Source of the DNA: Haemonchus contortus
Lineage: Eukaryota; Nematoda; Chromadorea; Rhabditida; Trichostrongylidae
Direction of reading: 5' to 3'
Assembly (NCBI GenBank): GCA_000469685.2
Contig: LS997563.1
Location: 19,399,757 to 19,463,756, forward strand
DNA: 64,000 bases
Notes under the pieces: generated by a model
The model's database searches: none
Seen by the model: the letters and a program-made list of their open reading frames with translations, nothing else
Told to the model about the DNA's origin: nothing
Translations under genes and position numbers: made by a program
Shown: positions 1-11,825 of the stretch, in pieces
Layout: the number at the start of each line of letters is the position of its first letter
How positions within the stretch are numbered: the first letter of the stretch is position 1

Positions 1-2904
1 GTCTCCATTTGGTAATTCTGACCATAATACCGTTGCTTTTAATGTTCACCACGATGGATCTATCAACAATTGCCTTCCTATGCCAGATTTCCTTAAAACT
101 GATTTCAAACTTATGAACCTTTATCTACAACGTATAGACTGGCTTGATGTTTTTGATAATTACGTCTCTGCGAGCGACGTCTACCGAAGATTTTGCTCTC
201 AGATTTACAGTGCCATGTCGTGTTGTGTTCCTTTTAAGTTCCCTCGCTCATCATGGCTAAGCTATCCACGTCACGTACTGAACTTACTCGATCAAAAGCG
301 ACGTCTTTTCCTGTCTAATTCAGTGAAATCACCTCTTTATGAAAAGATATGCTCGGATCTTGATTATCATATTAAAAAATTCACAGTTAACCAGGAAAGA
401 CGTCTGCTTTCCAGAACCAAAACGAAAGAACTCTTTCATTACATCAGACAAAAAGCCAAGCTTCGGCCATATGTCCCAACACTATCCAACTCTTCGGGTT
501 CTACTTTCACCTCCGACAAAGAAAAAGCTGATGCTTTGGGAGTGTACTTTGCAAGCGTGTTCACAGTTGATAGCACCAGTGATGGAGTACTATCGTGCGG
601 CTTTCATGAGATTCCGCAACGCCTCTCTGAAGTTTTTATTGACCCCCATGAAGTTTACAAAATCCTGAAGAGCCTTACACCTTCCACTTCCGAAGTTTAT
701 GATGGTATTCCTCAGATTATATTTAGGAAATGTGCCGCTTCTCTCTGTCATCCACTATCTTATGTTTTGAACATATCTATGCTTCTGGGTGAGGTTCCTG
801 ATTTGTGGAAAGAAGCTATTGTTACTGCTATTCCAAAAACTCCTAGTGTCATTTACTCTCAGAATTCCGCCCGATAAGTATAACGCCTACTCCAGCCAAA
901 GTGATGGAACGAATAATTAGGGATAAACTCCTGTCATGGCTTCATAGATTTGGTCTAATTCCACATGAGCAGCACGGCTTTCTTAATGGAGCATCAACGG
1001 CAACCAACCTCCTCGACTGCACTTTCGACTGGTCTCAGTCCCTGAATAGAGGACAAGCCATCGATGTGATTTACGTTGACCTTTCCAAAGCATTTGACAC
1101 GGTATGTCATTCGAAACTGATCATCAAACTTAAAACCCTTGGTGTGACCGGGCAACTTCTGGAGTGGTTCAAGTCATATTTGGACAACCGATTTCTGACT
1201 GTTAAGGTGGGCCGCAGCTTTTCTGAGAGACATGGCTGTTCCAGTGGTGTCCCTCAGGGAAGTGTTTTATCTCCCCTACTGTTCCTAATTTACACCATCG
1301 ATCTCCCTGCGTTCATTAGAACCTCAATGGATATCAAGGTTCAAATGTACGCAGACGACATTAAAATTTATGCTGCTTACAACAACGACAGGCGGCAGGA
1401 AGTTCAATCAGCCTTGCGGCAATCTATAGTGAAAATGAAAGAATGGGCCATGACATGGGGTTTATCTCTTAATCTGAACAAATGCGCTGTATTCCATATT
1501 GGAGAAGGATGTGATACAGACTATTACATTGACGGTGTTAAGTTGAAAACATGTGACTCAGTGAAAGATCTCGGAGTTCTCATGAGTTCAAACTTGAAGT
1601 TTTCTGAACATATAGAAAAAATATCTAAAAAAGCATTCAGCATTGTCTATCTGATCTTTCGAAATTTCTTGAGCAAAGACTCGAAAGCCTTACTTGCTTT
1701 ATACAAAGCTTTCGTTCTCCCCCATCTTAAGTACTGCTCCTCCATATGGAATCCAGTTCGCAAAAAGGATATATCGAAGTTAGAGAGAGTGCAACGGACT
1801 TTCACAAGACTACTTTATTTCAGGTGTTTTTCTAGTACCAATCACACTAACTTGCCAAGTTACACAGAAAGGTTGAAAACGCTTGGACTAGCACAGCTAA
1901 CTCATAGGAGAATCGGAGCTGACTTGACCCTCGCAATTCGTATCTTAAGGAACGAAACTAAATTAAGGTCAAGCAAATACTGGGTGTTCCGCCCAAGCAG
2001 TGGTAGAACAAGCGGTTTCAACCTGCACAACGCAAAGATTTTGAGGAAGCACCATGCTTTACTCTTCAACAACTTCTTCTACCGGACTGCGAGGTGGCTT
2101 GATTGCCTCCCGACTGAATTACTGCGATCACCAAGTGGTAAGGTTTTTAGGGAGAAACTGAAGAACGTTGACTTTGGGGAAGTGCTGAATCTTAACTTTT
2201 GATTCGTTCGAAGCAATCCAGCCATATTCTAAAATACTCGAATTTTCCAGAGTAGCCTTTCACCATTCTTCAAGACCGTCGAGGAACTTGCACCCGTTTC
2301 ACTCACTCTCTTCCAGGACGAGAGCCTCTTCCTCTTCAACTCCTCCGCAATACTTTCAAGCATTGATTTATAGCATTAGCATCGGTATTATATGCGAATT
2401 ATTGATGTTCTTGATCTGAGGATAAGTAGTGCGTTTCTTTGATTACCCCCCGCCTGCCGACCTTTCCCTCCTGTCCAAAAGTAGCCAGCTAGTCGCACAA
2501 GGATCCTGGAGATTATTCAATTAGATTTCCCGAGGTCTTCCTCAATCGTTTCAGTCTCGAGCCTACGTCGATTCGAGCCATTCTATAAGATGGCAAGCTG
2601 TCTATTTGTTTTGGAAATTACCTCTTGAATGTAATGTCTTCTGAAAAGTGAAAAATTCATCCTACTACCAGGGAAGTCGACTATCACGCTTGGCTGCTGG
2701 TTAAGATGGGAGCTTATCTCGGCAGGCGACTTGCTGTGATGGGAATCCTTTCATTTTCGAATTTTAATTTTAAATGGTCACTTCTGTACGTACAAGTTTG
2801 CACTATTTCAGTCAATTTTTTTTTCATGGTTTGAGACCTCTGTTCCTAAGTAAGGCACACCTTTGAGTGTATGAAATAAATAAATAAATAAATAAAAATT
2901 ATAA
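1..2904 (+). mobile_element. CR1/jockey-superfamily non-LTR retrotransposon (LINE), 5' end outside window
   Basis: Non-LTR retrotransposon on the plus strand. The window opens inside the endonuclease domain (an SDHN motif around positions 17-28), then reverse transcriptase, a C-terminal region, a 3' UTR of about 700 bp and a tail of TAAA repeats ending near 2904. The tail runs directly into the terminal inverted repeat of a Tc1-like MITE (about 2905-2948), so the element appears to have inserted into a MITE copy. The rest of that MITE and the element's 5' end lie left of the window. The tail and single reading-frame break suggest a fairly young copy. Placement in CR1 rather than another jockey-like clade is by overall look only. 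Confidence 0.9.
2..2202 (+). pseudogene. LINE ORF2: endonuclease C-terminus and reverse transcriptase, one frameshift
   Basis: The frame is open from base 2 to 877, then continues in a different frame to the stop at 2200-2202. The protein resumes smoothly across the break (a QNS/EFRPISITP-type junction around 855-890), so a single one-base indel separates the two halves. Reverse transcriptase hallmarks are visible: LSKAFDTV (about 1081-1104), SGVPQGSVLSPLLFLIY (about 1234-1290) and the catalytic MYADD box near 1346-1360. The C-terminal part has the usual KLERVQ and LPHLKYCSSIWNP motifs. Because of the frameshift this copy would not make a full ORF2 protein as read; a sequencing or assembly error in one base would also explain it. 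Confidence 0.9.
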
Positions 2905-2948
2905 CTGAAGAAGCATTTCGCCGAATACTTTTGGGCGCTACTGCAGTA
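2905..2948. mobile_element. Truncated right end of Tc1-like MITE, target of the LINE
   Basis: This stretch matches the right ends of the two MITEs at 3491-4021 and 5258-5766 (GAAGCATTTCGCCGAATACT followed by a TTTGGGCGCTACTG end). Only the terminal part is present because the LINE tail replaces the rest. Confidence 0.75.
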
Positions 2949-3490
2949 TGAACGGCTATTCAAAACTTTGAAGGCTTCTGATTGTGTATTCGGTTCACAC
3001 GGTGACCAGCTGTGACCGGGCTTCGAACAGGTCTATGTTGTTATTTCCACATCAAATAGAGAGATCATGCCACACTGAGAGCTATGAAAGGGATATGTCG
3101 CTAACGATGTTTCAATAAATAGGCAACAAGCTACATTTTTATAACTTTTTGCTAGTTGGAACATGGAGTAGTCCCCTAGCCAACAGGTGTCTCTAGCGAG
3201 TATGCAACATTCAGAACCTTACACAAGCCTGCCCAAAAAGCTTAATCAGAAGAAACTCATTCCTCCGAGTATTCATGCTTTGCCAGTATCCGGGAATGAC
3301 GCTGTGTCCGGCGTGAATCAAATTGATGACATCCGGGAGTCTGAGGATACTGGAGCCTCGCTGTCTTCCCAATTTCATTACTAACAATAATCTCTGTTAT
3401 TTGTGTCATGAGGCACTATAAGCTAAAAAGTAGGTGCAGTTGATTCTACTTCCCGTTTCTATAGCAGAGAAGAGCTCTTTATCTCCATCT

Positions 3491-4021
3491 ACAGTAGCGC
3501 TCAAAAGTGTTCGGTGAAATGCTTTGACGCTTTTTCGTTCATAACTTTTTTGTTAGTAGACCAAATCGCGCAGAATTTGGATATGTTTAACTAGAGCATA
3601 TTTCACCCTACCCAACACTATTTGACTGCAAAGCTGCAACATCCACAGATAGAGCAAGGTGTTTGTTGCGGTAGCAGATTTTGCTAAAACTAAAGTTGTT
3701 GACGTCTGCACTTATTCCAACCTTATGTGCATTTTTCACATCTATGGTGTTCGGCATTACCGCTCGTACATTTTTGACATGACAAAAAAGAAAGAGATTC
3801 TAGAAAGACCATCATCTGTATTTGCAGTCGATTTCATTTTCATGCCCTTTGGAATATCTGGAACATGATCAGATTGCAGGTCAATAGTGGTAAATATTCA
3901 CAATACACCCACGCTCCAAATATAGAAATTTCACATGATTAGATCCAGTAGGAAAGAAGTTACGACTGAAAAGTACGGCTGATGAACCATTTCACCGAAG
4001 ACTTTTGAGCGCTACTGTATG
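3491..4021. mobile_element. Tc1-like MITE, copy 1
   Basis: About 530 bp bounded by inverted ends CAGTAGCGCTCAAAAGT and its complement, flanked by TA on each side. The inside has no transposase. It is clearly related to the copy at 5258-5766 (the CCAACACTA-TTTGACTGCAAA and CATGA-CAGATTGCAGGT blocks are shared). It is absent from the matching place in the right unit of the duplication, so it inserted after the duplication. Confidence 0.85.
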
Positions 4022-4707
4022 TCAGGAATGTTCTGATGGATGTTTCTGGTATTCTTGAATCTTGAACTTGAGCCACCCGCTGTAGCAGTTCGGAAAAGAG
4101 GTGTTTGGAGGAGGTAGGATGGGTCAAGAAGAAGGGTTGTCATAGCGTATCTTCTCTTCGAAAGCACTCTATTCAATTTAGCACTTGGCTGCAGCGTGCC
4201 CACCAAGAAAAAGAAATATGTTCATTAGAATATGGGTGACTGCGCGAGATGAAAATGGATCGTGAGCTGCAGCGGAACCAGCAGCTGCACCCCGCAGTAA
4301 TGAATAGATAATAGTAGAAAGAGTTAGAGTAGTCTACCATGGTGAGATAGTAAAGGCCCTTGGCATACCGTAAGTGGAAAAGTTAACACAAAACTGATTT
4401 GCCTCAACTAGCCGCTGGCTTCGCTCAAACTGCGAATTGCTCTTGTAATGTCTGGAGGCTGAATGCAATGTCAGCGTCGGCCAAGTTAGCTCGAACTTTC
4501 GTCATGCTGTGGTCATCGTCGAGCTCGCAAGATGATCAATCAATGGTTCTTTTTATTATTTTAGCCCGTTTTATTTTAATATTCATTTTATTTTAGCGTT
4601 ATTTTTTGCGCACTGCCTGATTTTAATCTATACTTCAAGCATGTCTGATAATGTCTACTTCTGAATTGGGAAAAATGATTCACTGCTGTTCGATTAAATG
4701 AACTCAC

Positions 4708-7700
4708 CGCCAACATCTATTAATCCCAGCTCGTATGAGATAAGAACCAAACGAAAAAGCTGCTCCATGTACAGAGCGCAGTAGAGACTCTGAATTGCAA
4801 AATTGCTAATACGTACTCAATTGTCCTCATTTGCCAAGTTTTTTTTTTCAGAGATTCTGAAAAGACCGTGTTTCAATGGTATCAGCTACGGGGTTGCTAT
4901 AGCTGAACACATCGGATCAAGAACTTCCGTCGACTATCTATATCTGGTTATAGGCTGTGATGGTGTAAGAGCTGTGTAGAGAGTATCACTCACTTGGAGA
5001 AGGCTCCTCCTATCACATAAAGCCTTTTTCGTCTGATTCTCTAACCCAATGTTAACCTTAGCCAATTTCTTCCCCGATATGGGAGCTCTTCTGAAATGAA
5101 ATTTTGAATCAATATACTGTTATGGGATCTCTTGTAAGCAGGATTTTACGGTTTCATATAAGCTCCATCAATTTGACTCCAAACCTCATCTCCCCCAAAC
5201 TAGATAGACCTCTTTAGATGCTTCTTCCGTTACTGCCGATTTTCATGACTGATATACAGTAGCGCTCAAAAGTATTCGGCCAACTTTAACTTGCCGTAAC
5301 TTTTTTCCCAGTGGAGCAAATCACATGAAATTTTGATATGTTTAGCTGGAGCATGTTTTACACTTCCAACACTACTTGACTGCAAAACAGCCATATACAC
5401 ATACTAATTCGGAGGCGTTTGTAGACTGTGCTGAAAGCAAGTTTGTGATGTCTGCACTTATTCCGACCTTATGTACGTTTTTCTTCTCTTCTGGGTTCGT
5501 CATTAGTGCTGGTACACTTAAGACATGGCAAAAAGGAAAGGACTCCTAGAAGGACCACCATCCTTATTTCCAGTTGATTTTTTGTTCAAGCTCTTTAGGA
5601 TATCTGGAACATGACCAGATTGCAGGTTAATAGTGGTAAATATTCACACTACACCAATGCCACACATATTGAAATTTCGCTTGATTAGATCCAGTAGGAA
5701 AGGAATTATGACTGAAAGTTACAACTACAAGAAGCATTTCGCCGAATATTTTTGAGCGCTACTGTACATAAGCAAATTAAATGAGGTGAATAGGGCTGAT
5801 GGTTCTACCGGCAGTGAGCTATGATGGTGGCTTCATATAAAGAGTGATTGTGGAATGATACGAATATCTTTGTCAGTGTTATGAGCTTTTGATCCCAACT
5901 CATGGCCTCTTGAACCCCACCGTGAATTCTCAGCCTCGTTCACCTCAGTGCTGGCCTCGCCTACTTTGATGATTGGTACATTGCTTCTATACACTCTTCT
6001 GTTAGCGAAGCTTCACTGAGTTCGCGCTCGCCGTGCTGACCTACCCCTAAAGCTAACACATTCCGAACCTCAGGTGAATTTCGTGGCAAACAAACAAACA
6101 AATAAACAAACAAACGCGAACGCATTACATATATAGCTAGGTGCTCACAAATAAATACACATAAATACACATGCGCATACGCACATATGCATACATAAAC
6201 ACGCATACACACGCACATGTTGCACGCATACACATATACACATAATCGTATTTCTACACATGCACGTACACTTGCACATACACACACGCACACACATACA
6301 TACACCTACCATCCATATGCATATATTAGGTGTGTGCATTAATTTCCGCCGTTTTTCACGTGCAAAAACATACTTATTACAAATTTGAAACTAAATGTAC
6401 GTTAACCAATGTATTGCCCATCGTTAGCTACAACCTCTTGTCATCTTTCTGGTATCTTGTTTACTCCGGGTCTTAAAAAGTCTTCATCTTTTGAAGCAAT
6501 CTTGTTATCCACCCATTTTCGCACTTCTTCGGCATTCAGGAAGCGTATATCTGCTAAACTGACTTGTATGGACCGGAATAGGTGGAAATCAAAAAGAGCA
6601 AGTTTCGGAGAGTATGCGGGCTAAACAAGCTGATCCCGTCCAACAACCGCAATTTTTTTAAAGAACATTTTTCGCAACATGGGGTCTGGCATGTTCGTGG
6701 TGGAACGGCATCTCTTGATATTTCTTGCGATTAACGACCGCTTTCAGGTGAGAGCATCCTTCAAACTGTCAAGTTGGTGTTTGTAGCAGTCAGCAGTAAC
6801 AGTTTCCTTCGGGCTCAGCAGCTCATATTTCAAAACACCCTTTTGATCCCACCACCAAATGCAAGCACAGCATTACTTTTTGGCAATAAACATTCCGCTT
6901 TTGCTGCAAGCTCTCGAGTGAAGAGAAACTATCTCAGCACGTTCGTTCAGATGAAGCTTGTCCTCCATAGAGGCACCCGGTAGGCTTCAATGCCAGTTTT
7001 CTTGAAATCAAACAGCAGGGAAAGGGCTCCCCGGTCAAACGGTTCATCACCTTCCATGACCAATCAGTCTGAGAGCAACAGGATTTTGGGGCAAAACTGA
7101 TCTGTCTTCCCTGAGTAGGTAGCCAATACCCTACCTTACAGAACATGACAAGTTTTACCGGAAAACCTCTAACATGGTTCGCGCAACGACCCTTGGAATT
7201 CGGCGGCGGAAATTAATGCCCACACCTAGTAATATATGTACATACATATGTATGTACATGCACATACACATACACCTGTGCATACAAATACAAATACACA
7301 TACACCGCGCTCACCGCTTAAGCATATACACAAACACCTACGCAACTGTATATCCAGGCATAATTTTTCCGTATTGGCGTCATTCAAACTTGACAAAGCT
7401 TTTCGATGCATTACGCTTCTTCACGAACCAAGGCGCATTCCTCAATTTTGGAAAGTGATGGACAAGTGGGGTGACTACCTTCTCATATTACCCAGTTTTT
7501 TTATCCCCTGGAATATAACTCTTAGTTGAGTGCTATGAAGTTGTGTAAGTCCAGCAGAAGTAGAGGGATCTGGACTACTAATGCTTAGCCAGTGGTGCAG
7601 AGTTCCCTGACTAAATGCTCTCCCCATGACTTATAAACTTACCCTTAATGTAGAAGTTATGCTCATAAGAAAGTTCGAGGATTAGGAAAAAGAACAGAAG

Positions 7701-7912
7701 CTCACCTTGATGATAATGATAACGTTACGATGAAATGGAGCAGATTTATCGAGAGCATACCAACATTTCACGAGTACTGGTGCAGTAAGAACAGTCAGGG
7801 TACATTCGATACTGTAGAATATGTAGAATATGGGTGTAGCCGTTAATGACTGGTCTGAGGCGAAAACTATAGGGAATACTCGGTCTCCAAGAATCGGAAA
7901 AACAACTTTCAT
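4708..7912 (-). CDS. sre-A: serpentine chemoreceptor class Sre, exons 1-2 only (partial)
   Basis: N-terminal part of a nematode Sre-family seven-helix chemoreceptor. Exon 1 is 7706-7912 (69 codons, starts MKVVFPILGDRVFP, includes the first helix and an FHRN motif, donor GTGAGC). Exon 2 is 4708-4789 (82 bp, YCALYMEQLFRLV...YELGLID, the Sre helix-2/3 signature, donor GTGAGT). Phases (0 then 1) equal those of sre-B. Exon 3 onward is not between 2950 and 4700; the spacing in sre-B predicts it beyond the LINE at 1-2904, outside the window. Intron 1 holds a decayed mariner, CA-rich microsatellite and a MITE. No stop or frameshift is seen in the two exons, so the gene may be functional if the rest exists to the left. 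Confidence 0.8.
5258..5766. mobile_element. Tc1-like MITE, copy 2 (in intron 1 of sre-A)
   Basis: About 510 bp with the same TA-flanked inverted ends as the copy at 3491-4021 (CAGTAGCGCTCAAAAGTATT at the left, complement at the right). Non-coding. Lies in intron 1 of sre-A and has no counterpart in intron 1 of sre-B. Confidence 0.85.
6140..6325. repeat. CA-rich microsatellite left of the mariner
   Basis: Irregular CACA/ACAT repeats. A matching CA-rich stretch lies on the other side of the mariner (7231-7345) and at both sides of the right-unit insertion block (19430-19526 and 23049-23270), so the mariner sits inside an older microsatellite. Long ORFs here on the minus strand are cysteine/valine repeats from the microsatellite, not genes. 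Confidence 0.85.
6326..7229 (-). mobile_element. Decayed mariner element, copy A
   Basis: About 904 bp bounded by inverted ends (left TTAGGTGTGTGCATTAATTT, right its near complement ending CACACCTAG) and flanked by TA. Transposase remnants read on the minus strand: PAYSPKLALFDFHLFRSIQ around 6560-6620 corresponds to the mariner YSPDLAPSDYHLF block with the last catalytic Asp, and further on VVANDGQYI near the C-terminus, with internal stops. It is shorter than the usual 1.25-1.3 kb, so it is internally deleted and inactive. The copy at 22164-23048 sits at the same place of the same intron in the duplicate gene. Confidence 0.85.
7231..7345. repeat. CA-rich microsatellite right of the mariner
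   Basis: Continuation of the ACAT/CA repeat interrupted by the mariner insertion. Non-coding. Confidence 0.8.
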
Positions 7913-7949
7913 TGTTTTAAAGCGTGACAAGAACGATAGTATTGCAGAG

Positions 7950-10480
7950 TGTGTCACAATCAACACTGTCAACTGAAAACAAAATGCGCATAAACGTAAG
8001 CGAATCAGATCCGACGCTCCGCCTTTTTCCGGAAATGCTTTTCATTGCTTCTTTATTCAGTTTCAAAGACTTTGCACAAAATGTGTGCAAAAATCCAGGA
8101 AATTAAATTGAAGGGTGTAGATATTTAATACGTCAGCATGGAAATGAATAAACGAGACCCGTAATCAAGCTGTGATATACGGTCAAGGAGTTTATGCTTC
8201 GAAAAGAACGAGACTTATTACTCAGTACCGAAATATCTATATAAGGCTAATTCACCTTCTGATCAGAGTTGTTACGATAGCTGCTTGCTGTATTTTTTGG
8301 AAAGGTCTCAAACCACTAACACATTAAAGCTGCTGGGCTTTGAACATGCTGGACCACCTACCATATCACAGCTGACCATGGTGCTCATAGCCATAGCCAA
8401 AATGCCCGTTGGCTGGAACGCATAGACCTCTGACGCATGTCCCGAAAACTCTTCTTATCCAGTTCAGGGAAGAACGTGTAGCAAGTGAATATCTTCCCAT
8501 TTCGGTTGTTCCGACCGCGTCTTATTCGATCTTCCTATCTTGTACTACCAAATCTTCAATATGTGTTTCAAACACAATCGTTCATGTAGTGAAAATAGAG
8601 ATCGTCATCGCAGTCGATCCTCCTCAGTGCAGCCTGTATCGACCCCGAAATTTCAGCAGAGTCTCTTAAACGATCCCTGCCAAAGTTGAAGTGCTGGTCA
8701 GCCCTTCAGGCTCAGAGCACGATGGTCGAACTATACGGCTCTTTTCAGCATATAGGTGTTCACCAGTAGCTGTCAGGCTCGAACGTGGTGGCTGGATACA
8801 TTCCGGGCCGTTACTCACTCGGTCCCGAGGGGCGAAGGAGCTTATCCTTATCGTGGGACAAGTGAGCCCATGTTTTGAATTCAACTGCACTTTTAGACAA
8901 CTATGGCGCCAGCTTTACTCTGCCATTTACCTCCAGCTCCCTCACAGCGTTACCAGACATCAATCAGCTAAAGGCACCCCATTGAGAAAAGACTCTCAGA
9001 AAAAGAGATTCGTCAACCATAGTAATTGGCGTAGGCTGGTTTTTTGTTTAATAAGCCCCTTTTTGCTATTGTACTCGGTCATATGCTGCTGATAGGATTC
9101 TGCACCATTGGGGGCATTTCCAGCATCACGTTGGCTTTCAAATGAATGATTGTTGTGTAATCCGGATCACCATGGTTTCAAAGCTCATTCTTCAATGCAC
9201 ATTGAACGAATAAATGACTAAGTAATTAAGTTGCTACTTGTACATCCTAATGGAAAACTTCAGTTGGAGAGAATGAAGAGATTTGTAACCAGGAAGCAAA
9301 TCATTCGCACTACGACTTCTATATTGTTATTGTAAAGGAGTGGCTGCTACAAAATAATCAAAATGCCTTCCTACAATAGATCTCGATATACACATACATA
9401 TTCGGGGCATGATCTTTGAGCACGACTGCACAGAGGTATCAAAATTTCACGCTCTTCCGCACGGATCCTTCTACTTCGGGAATCGATTATCGCTCCTTCC
9501 CTTTGAAGGGCTTTAGACAGTGCAATGGAGCCCGCATCTAGCATTCGACATGGTTTCAGCTTTTCTACAAAAGCAGTGACATTGTAAAAGCATTTGTTGA
9601 TGCCTCAATCTAAGGTCCCCCTCATCCTCTGGCTTCTCTTCGCAGCTGTAAAATCGAAGAATAGCTCACCTCAGCCCTGCTTCACGTCCTACAAACCTTC
9701 AAAGTTGTCTAGACCTCGCTGCTTCGAAGATTCTCTCACCCTGTCTCCTCATCATAGCGGTTAGGTTATCAATCAAGCGTTCAATGTGCAGGCAGCATCA
9801 TCTTGATGGCTTTGACTCACGATAAGCCGTATGTATTCAGGAAGTAGCCTCGGTCGGAAACGAGCAGGAATAACAAGAAACCAGAGATCCCGAACAAACC
9901 GAACAGCTTGCTACAGCTTGTTTGTAAACCGAACAGCTCTGCTTCAAAGTTCCTTAAACAACAGATGACAACTAGGAGAGGGCTCATCGAGCACCCCTTT
10001 CATCACGCATGTAGAGACGCAACACACGAGGATCTTAGGTCATATCTTCCTTTTCCTTGACGTTGCCCTTCATTTCCATAAAATCTTGGAATAATTGCCA
10101 AAAATGCAAGCGAAAATAATCGAAAAAATGACTTTTGTGTTGCTAGCGTAATAGCGCGCGACCGCTTTTACCACACTCGGTCGAGTGAAGATGATTCTTT
10201 TGATCTAAGTTTTCAGGCAAGGATTCCCAAGGGGGAAAACTTACATAGTTCAGTGGATGCTGTAACTGCTGTATAAAATACGGTTTCTATGATCTAGCCA
10301 TATACGGGCATGGGCATATAGTTAAGCTCGAAAATGATTGGTTTCTAACGACACTCTAGATATTCTTATAATCGAAAAAACGAGAAGTACACAGGAACCA
10401 CGTTATTTACCTCTACCGATTTTGAAGCTCTCAAATCTTTGCTAGACTGTGCTTCTCATAAGAGAAACTCGTTCAAAAAA
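7950..10480. other. 5' flank of sre-A, no gene recognised
   Basis: Upstream region of sre-A. It matches 23870-26540 (5' flank of sre-B) at many points. Overlapping ORFs near 8409-9092 on both strands have only weak, patchy counterparts in the other unit and no domain I recognise, so I do not call them genes. The promoter must lie close to 7950-8300, but no specific element can be named. Confidence 0.5.
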
Positions 10481-10724
10481 TCCGTAATAGGCAGAAAGTA
10501 TACAGTGCAATTTCTAAGATTTTTCAGCAACGTAACAGTGATACATACAAAACTTTTTACTGTTGATGTGCCTGTGACTCACATTCCTCCTTGATTTCAT
10601 TATTAATATTTGACGACGTTGTCGGCCAATGCTGACCGACAATATTGTTGTAGTAAAAAAGAAAAAAACAACCACAAAACAACCAAAACATATGTGTAAT
10701 TTGTGATTTTTACTTCTACGGTTG

Positions 10725-10960
10725 TGTTGCTTCCCTAGGGACGTCAAGCAAACACCAGGACGGCCGCCAACGAGATGGTCAGACTTCTTCACGAGAGCTC
10801 TGAGCGAATGAAGTGTTCTACAACGTGTCCCTCGAGCGAGTACGATTCACTGGACTACTCTGGCTCGTGACTGGGACGAACGGAGACGTTACTGGTGCCC
10901 GCTTGAAGAAGGCGACGATCAGCGGGACAACAGGTAATACAGGTAATACAGGTAATGGTT
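10725..10960 (+). mobile_element. RTE-type LINE fragment, 3' end with tail
   Basis: Reading from the [19 protein letters not shown] motif to a stop at 10935-10937 gives the extreme C-terminus of an RTE reverse transcriptase, including the terminal HWTTLARDWDERRRYW block. One in-frame TGA interrupts it near 10810. It is followed by an imperfect GTAATACAG tandem tail, as expected at an RTE 3' end. It lies at the junction between the two units of the sre duplication. Confidence 0.8.
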
Positions 10961-10982
10961 GTTAACTAAGGAGTTAGTTGGC

Positions 10983-11825
10983 TCTCACTTCCTTTCATGG
11001 AAAGAAAAAACTTTCGACTACAGAAAAAAACGCCTATTCTAACGCTGGAAATTCACACCTGGAGACTAGTGATATCGCCCCTCAACAACAAGTTGTGTGT
11101 ATAACTTGCCGCACAACGGCTACACCGTCAAACTTTGTTATGCTTCCCGCCAGTGCTCCGCTTCCCAGGAATTTTCACAAAATAATCTCATAAATTCACA
11201 ATCTCATAAATTGATTCCATCCTTTTAGGCTCCGACGAAGGTGGTTTCACCGAAACGTAAGCCATTAGGTATTGTAAACCTCGTGTGGGGTTATACAAAT
11301 AAAAGTTTTTCACAAAATACTTTTACATCCAGTCAGATTCTGTGTAGTTCAATTGCCTTGCACGTGTTTTGTTGCATTACGCCAAGGTTTTCTATCTTTT
11401 TTCTTTTCCTTAGTCTCCAGGCTCTACAGTCATGTGAAGTCGAGGGAGTCGCTTGCGATGCGCAGGAGATGGTCGGTAGGTTTGTTTGAATCTGCCTCTC
11501 TTGAACCCGATACTGTTTGCTTCATGTTTTCATGTGAATTATGTGCTTTGACGTACAACATATTATTTATTTTTACATCACACAGTATATATTACACATA
11601 AATTTCATTATTTGTTACAACATATCAAAAAGTTGTTTCATGCCCATGCTGAACCTAGCTGTTGAAAGTATTTCTCTGTGACAACTTGACAATTTCCACA
11701 ATTGACTTTGTCTCGGATAATAATTCGGCCACAGTTTGATACAGGAGTCACCTTTGAACGCGCACTAAGAGCCACGATGGAAATTATATACAGCGCTGCG
11801 ATGAATCTGAAAAAGGATTGATGAA
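10983..11825. other. Gene-free stretch downstream of sre-B
   Basis: No repeat or gene is recognised. The region is the 3' flank of sre-B and would contain its 3' UTR and polyadenylation site. Confidence 0.4.

Larger units (their letters stand above)
2985..10480 (-). repeat. Left unit of a diverged tandem segmental duplication (contains sre-A)
   Basis: This block aligns by eye, in the same orientation and with many anchors, with 17780-26540. Anchor pairs include 3080/17875, 4020/18095, 4710/18998, 6326/22164, 7707/23639, 8410/24425, 9000/25322, 9715/26030 and 10440/26500. Identity is moderate outside exons, so the duplication is old. Differences between units are later insertions: two Tc1-like MITEs here; the palindromic element and a SINE in the right unit. 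Confidence 0.85.

Noticed and set aside
5961..6339. ORFs of 64-114 codons rich in Cys, Val and Tyr
   Set aside because: They are translations of the CA/ACAT microsatellite; the same happens at 7174-7529, 19276-19608 and 22934-23354.
8409..9092. Protein-coding gene in the 5' flank of sre-A
   Set aside because: ORFs on both strands overlap, the duplicate region at 24400-25320 does not preserve their frames well, and no domain is recognised.
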